33,050 nt of DNA, taken from Pseudobutyrivibrio sp. UBA1225. GTDB lineage: Bacteria > Bacillota > Clostridia > Lachnospirales > Lachnospiraceae. The notes below the pieces were generated by a model, which was not told the DNA's origin, made no database searches, and saw only the letters and a program-made list of their open reading frames with translations. The translations under genes and the position numbers were made by a program. Positions 33,014 through 33,050 of the stretch are shown piece after piece. How positions within the stretch are numbered: the first letter of the stretch is position 1; every line of letters starts with the position of its first letter. The stretch spans positions 1 to 33,050 of the forward strand of contig DBWZ01000038.1 in assembly GCA_002309345.1 (NCBI GenBank). Direction: 5' to 3'.

Positions 33014-33050
33014 AAAAATACAGAGGTAGATTGCTATTTTAACTTCTACT

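Overview
The window reads as a chromosomal segment of an anaerobic, low-to-moderate G+C Firmicute, most likely a Lachnospiraceae of the Butyrivibrio/Pseudobutyrivibrio kind. The basis is the gene set (DUF4250 protein, FliB-type flagellin methylase, YibE/F protein, long M29 aminopeptidase, clostridial-type PurE/PurN), strong GGAGG ribosome binding sites, and TTGACA/TATAAT promoters. This is inferred from protein and signal recognition only; no database search was possible. No rRNA, tRNA, CRISPR array, transposase or phage gene was seen.

Layout. 1-4.1 kb: a promoter flanked by two copies of a palindrome, a small Cro/C1-type regulator, and a MacA/MacB (YknXYZ-like) ABC efflux operon. 4.1-7.6 kb: an AI-2E-family membrane protein, a 70-residue Nif11-like small protein, a coiled-coil protein (minus strand), a cluster of four consecutive hairpins, two small unknown proteins, and endonuclease III (minus strand). 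7.6-16.5 kb: an apparent gene remnant with a strong terminator, then a 2434-residue exported PHP-type hydrolase anchored at its C-terminus and translationally close to a YibE/F membrane protein. 16.5-20.2 kb: a visibly AT-rich cassette of membrane proteins of unknown function: a frameshifted gene, a two-repeat membrane/PH-like protein, a 43-residue one-helix protein, and two related helix-repeat membrane proteins. 20.2-27.4 kb: nucleotide biosynthesis and a peptidase: pyrE, a small membrane protein, an M29 aminopeptidase, then purE, purM, purN and purD, whose intergenic gaps carry large hairpins or repeats. 27.4-29.3 kb: a histidine phosphatase, a CPBP membrane protease and a DUF4250 protein. 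29.3-31 kb (minus strand): a small acidic protein with an odd start and FliB. 31-33 kb: a 757-bp repeat-rich divergent intergenic region, an MBL-fold hydrolase, a small membrane protein, and a promoter-like sequence cut by the window edge.

How the genes work together. The first operon should expel or remodel something at the envelope under control of a local regulator. The pur genes supply four steps of IMP synthesis (PurE, PurM, PurN, PurD) and pyrE one step of UMP synthesis; purC, purF, purL and purH are not here. The least explained parts are the giant PHP protein with its YibE/F partner, the AT-rich membrane cassette, and several structured intergenic elements (6324-6441, 23384-23498, 25912-26062, 31228-31585).
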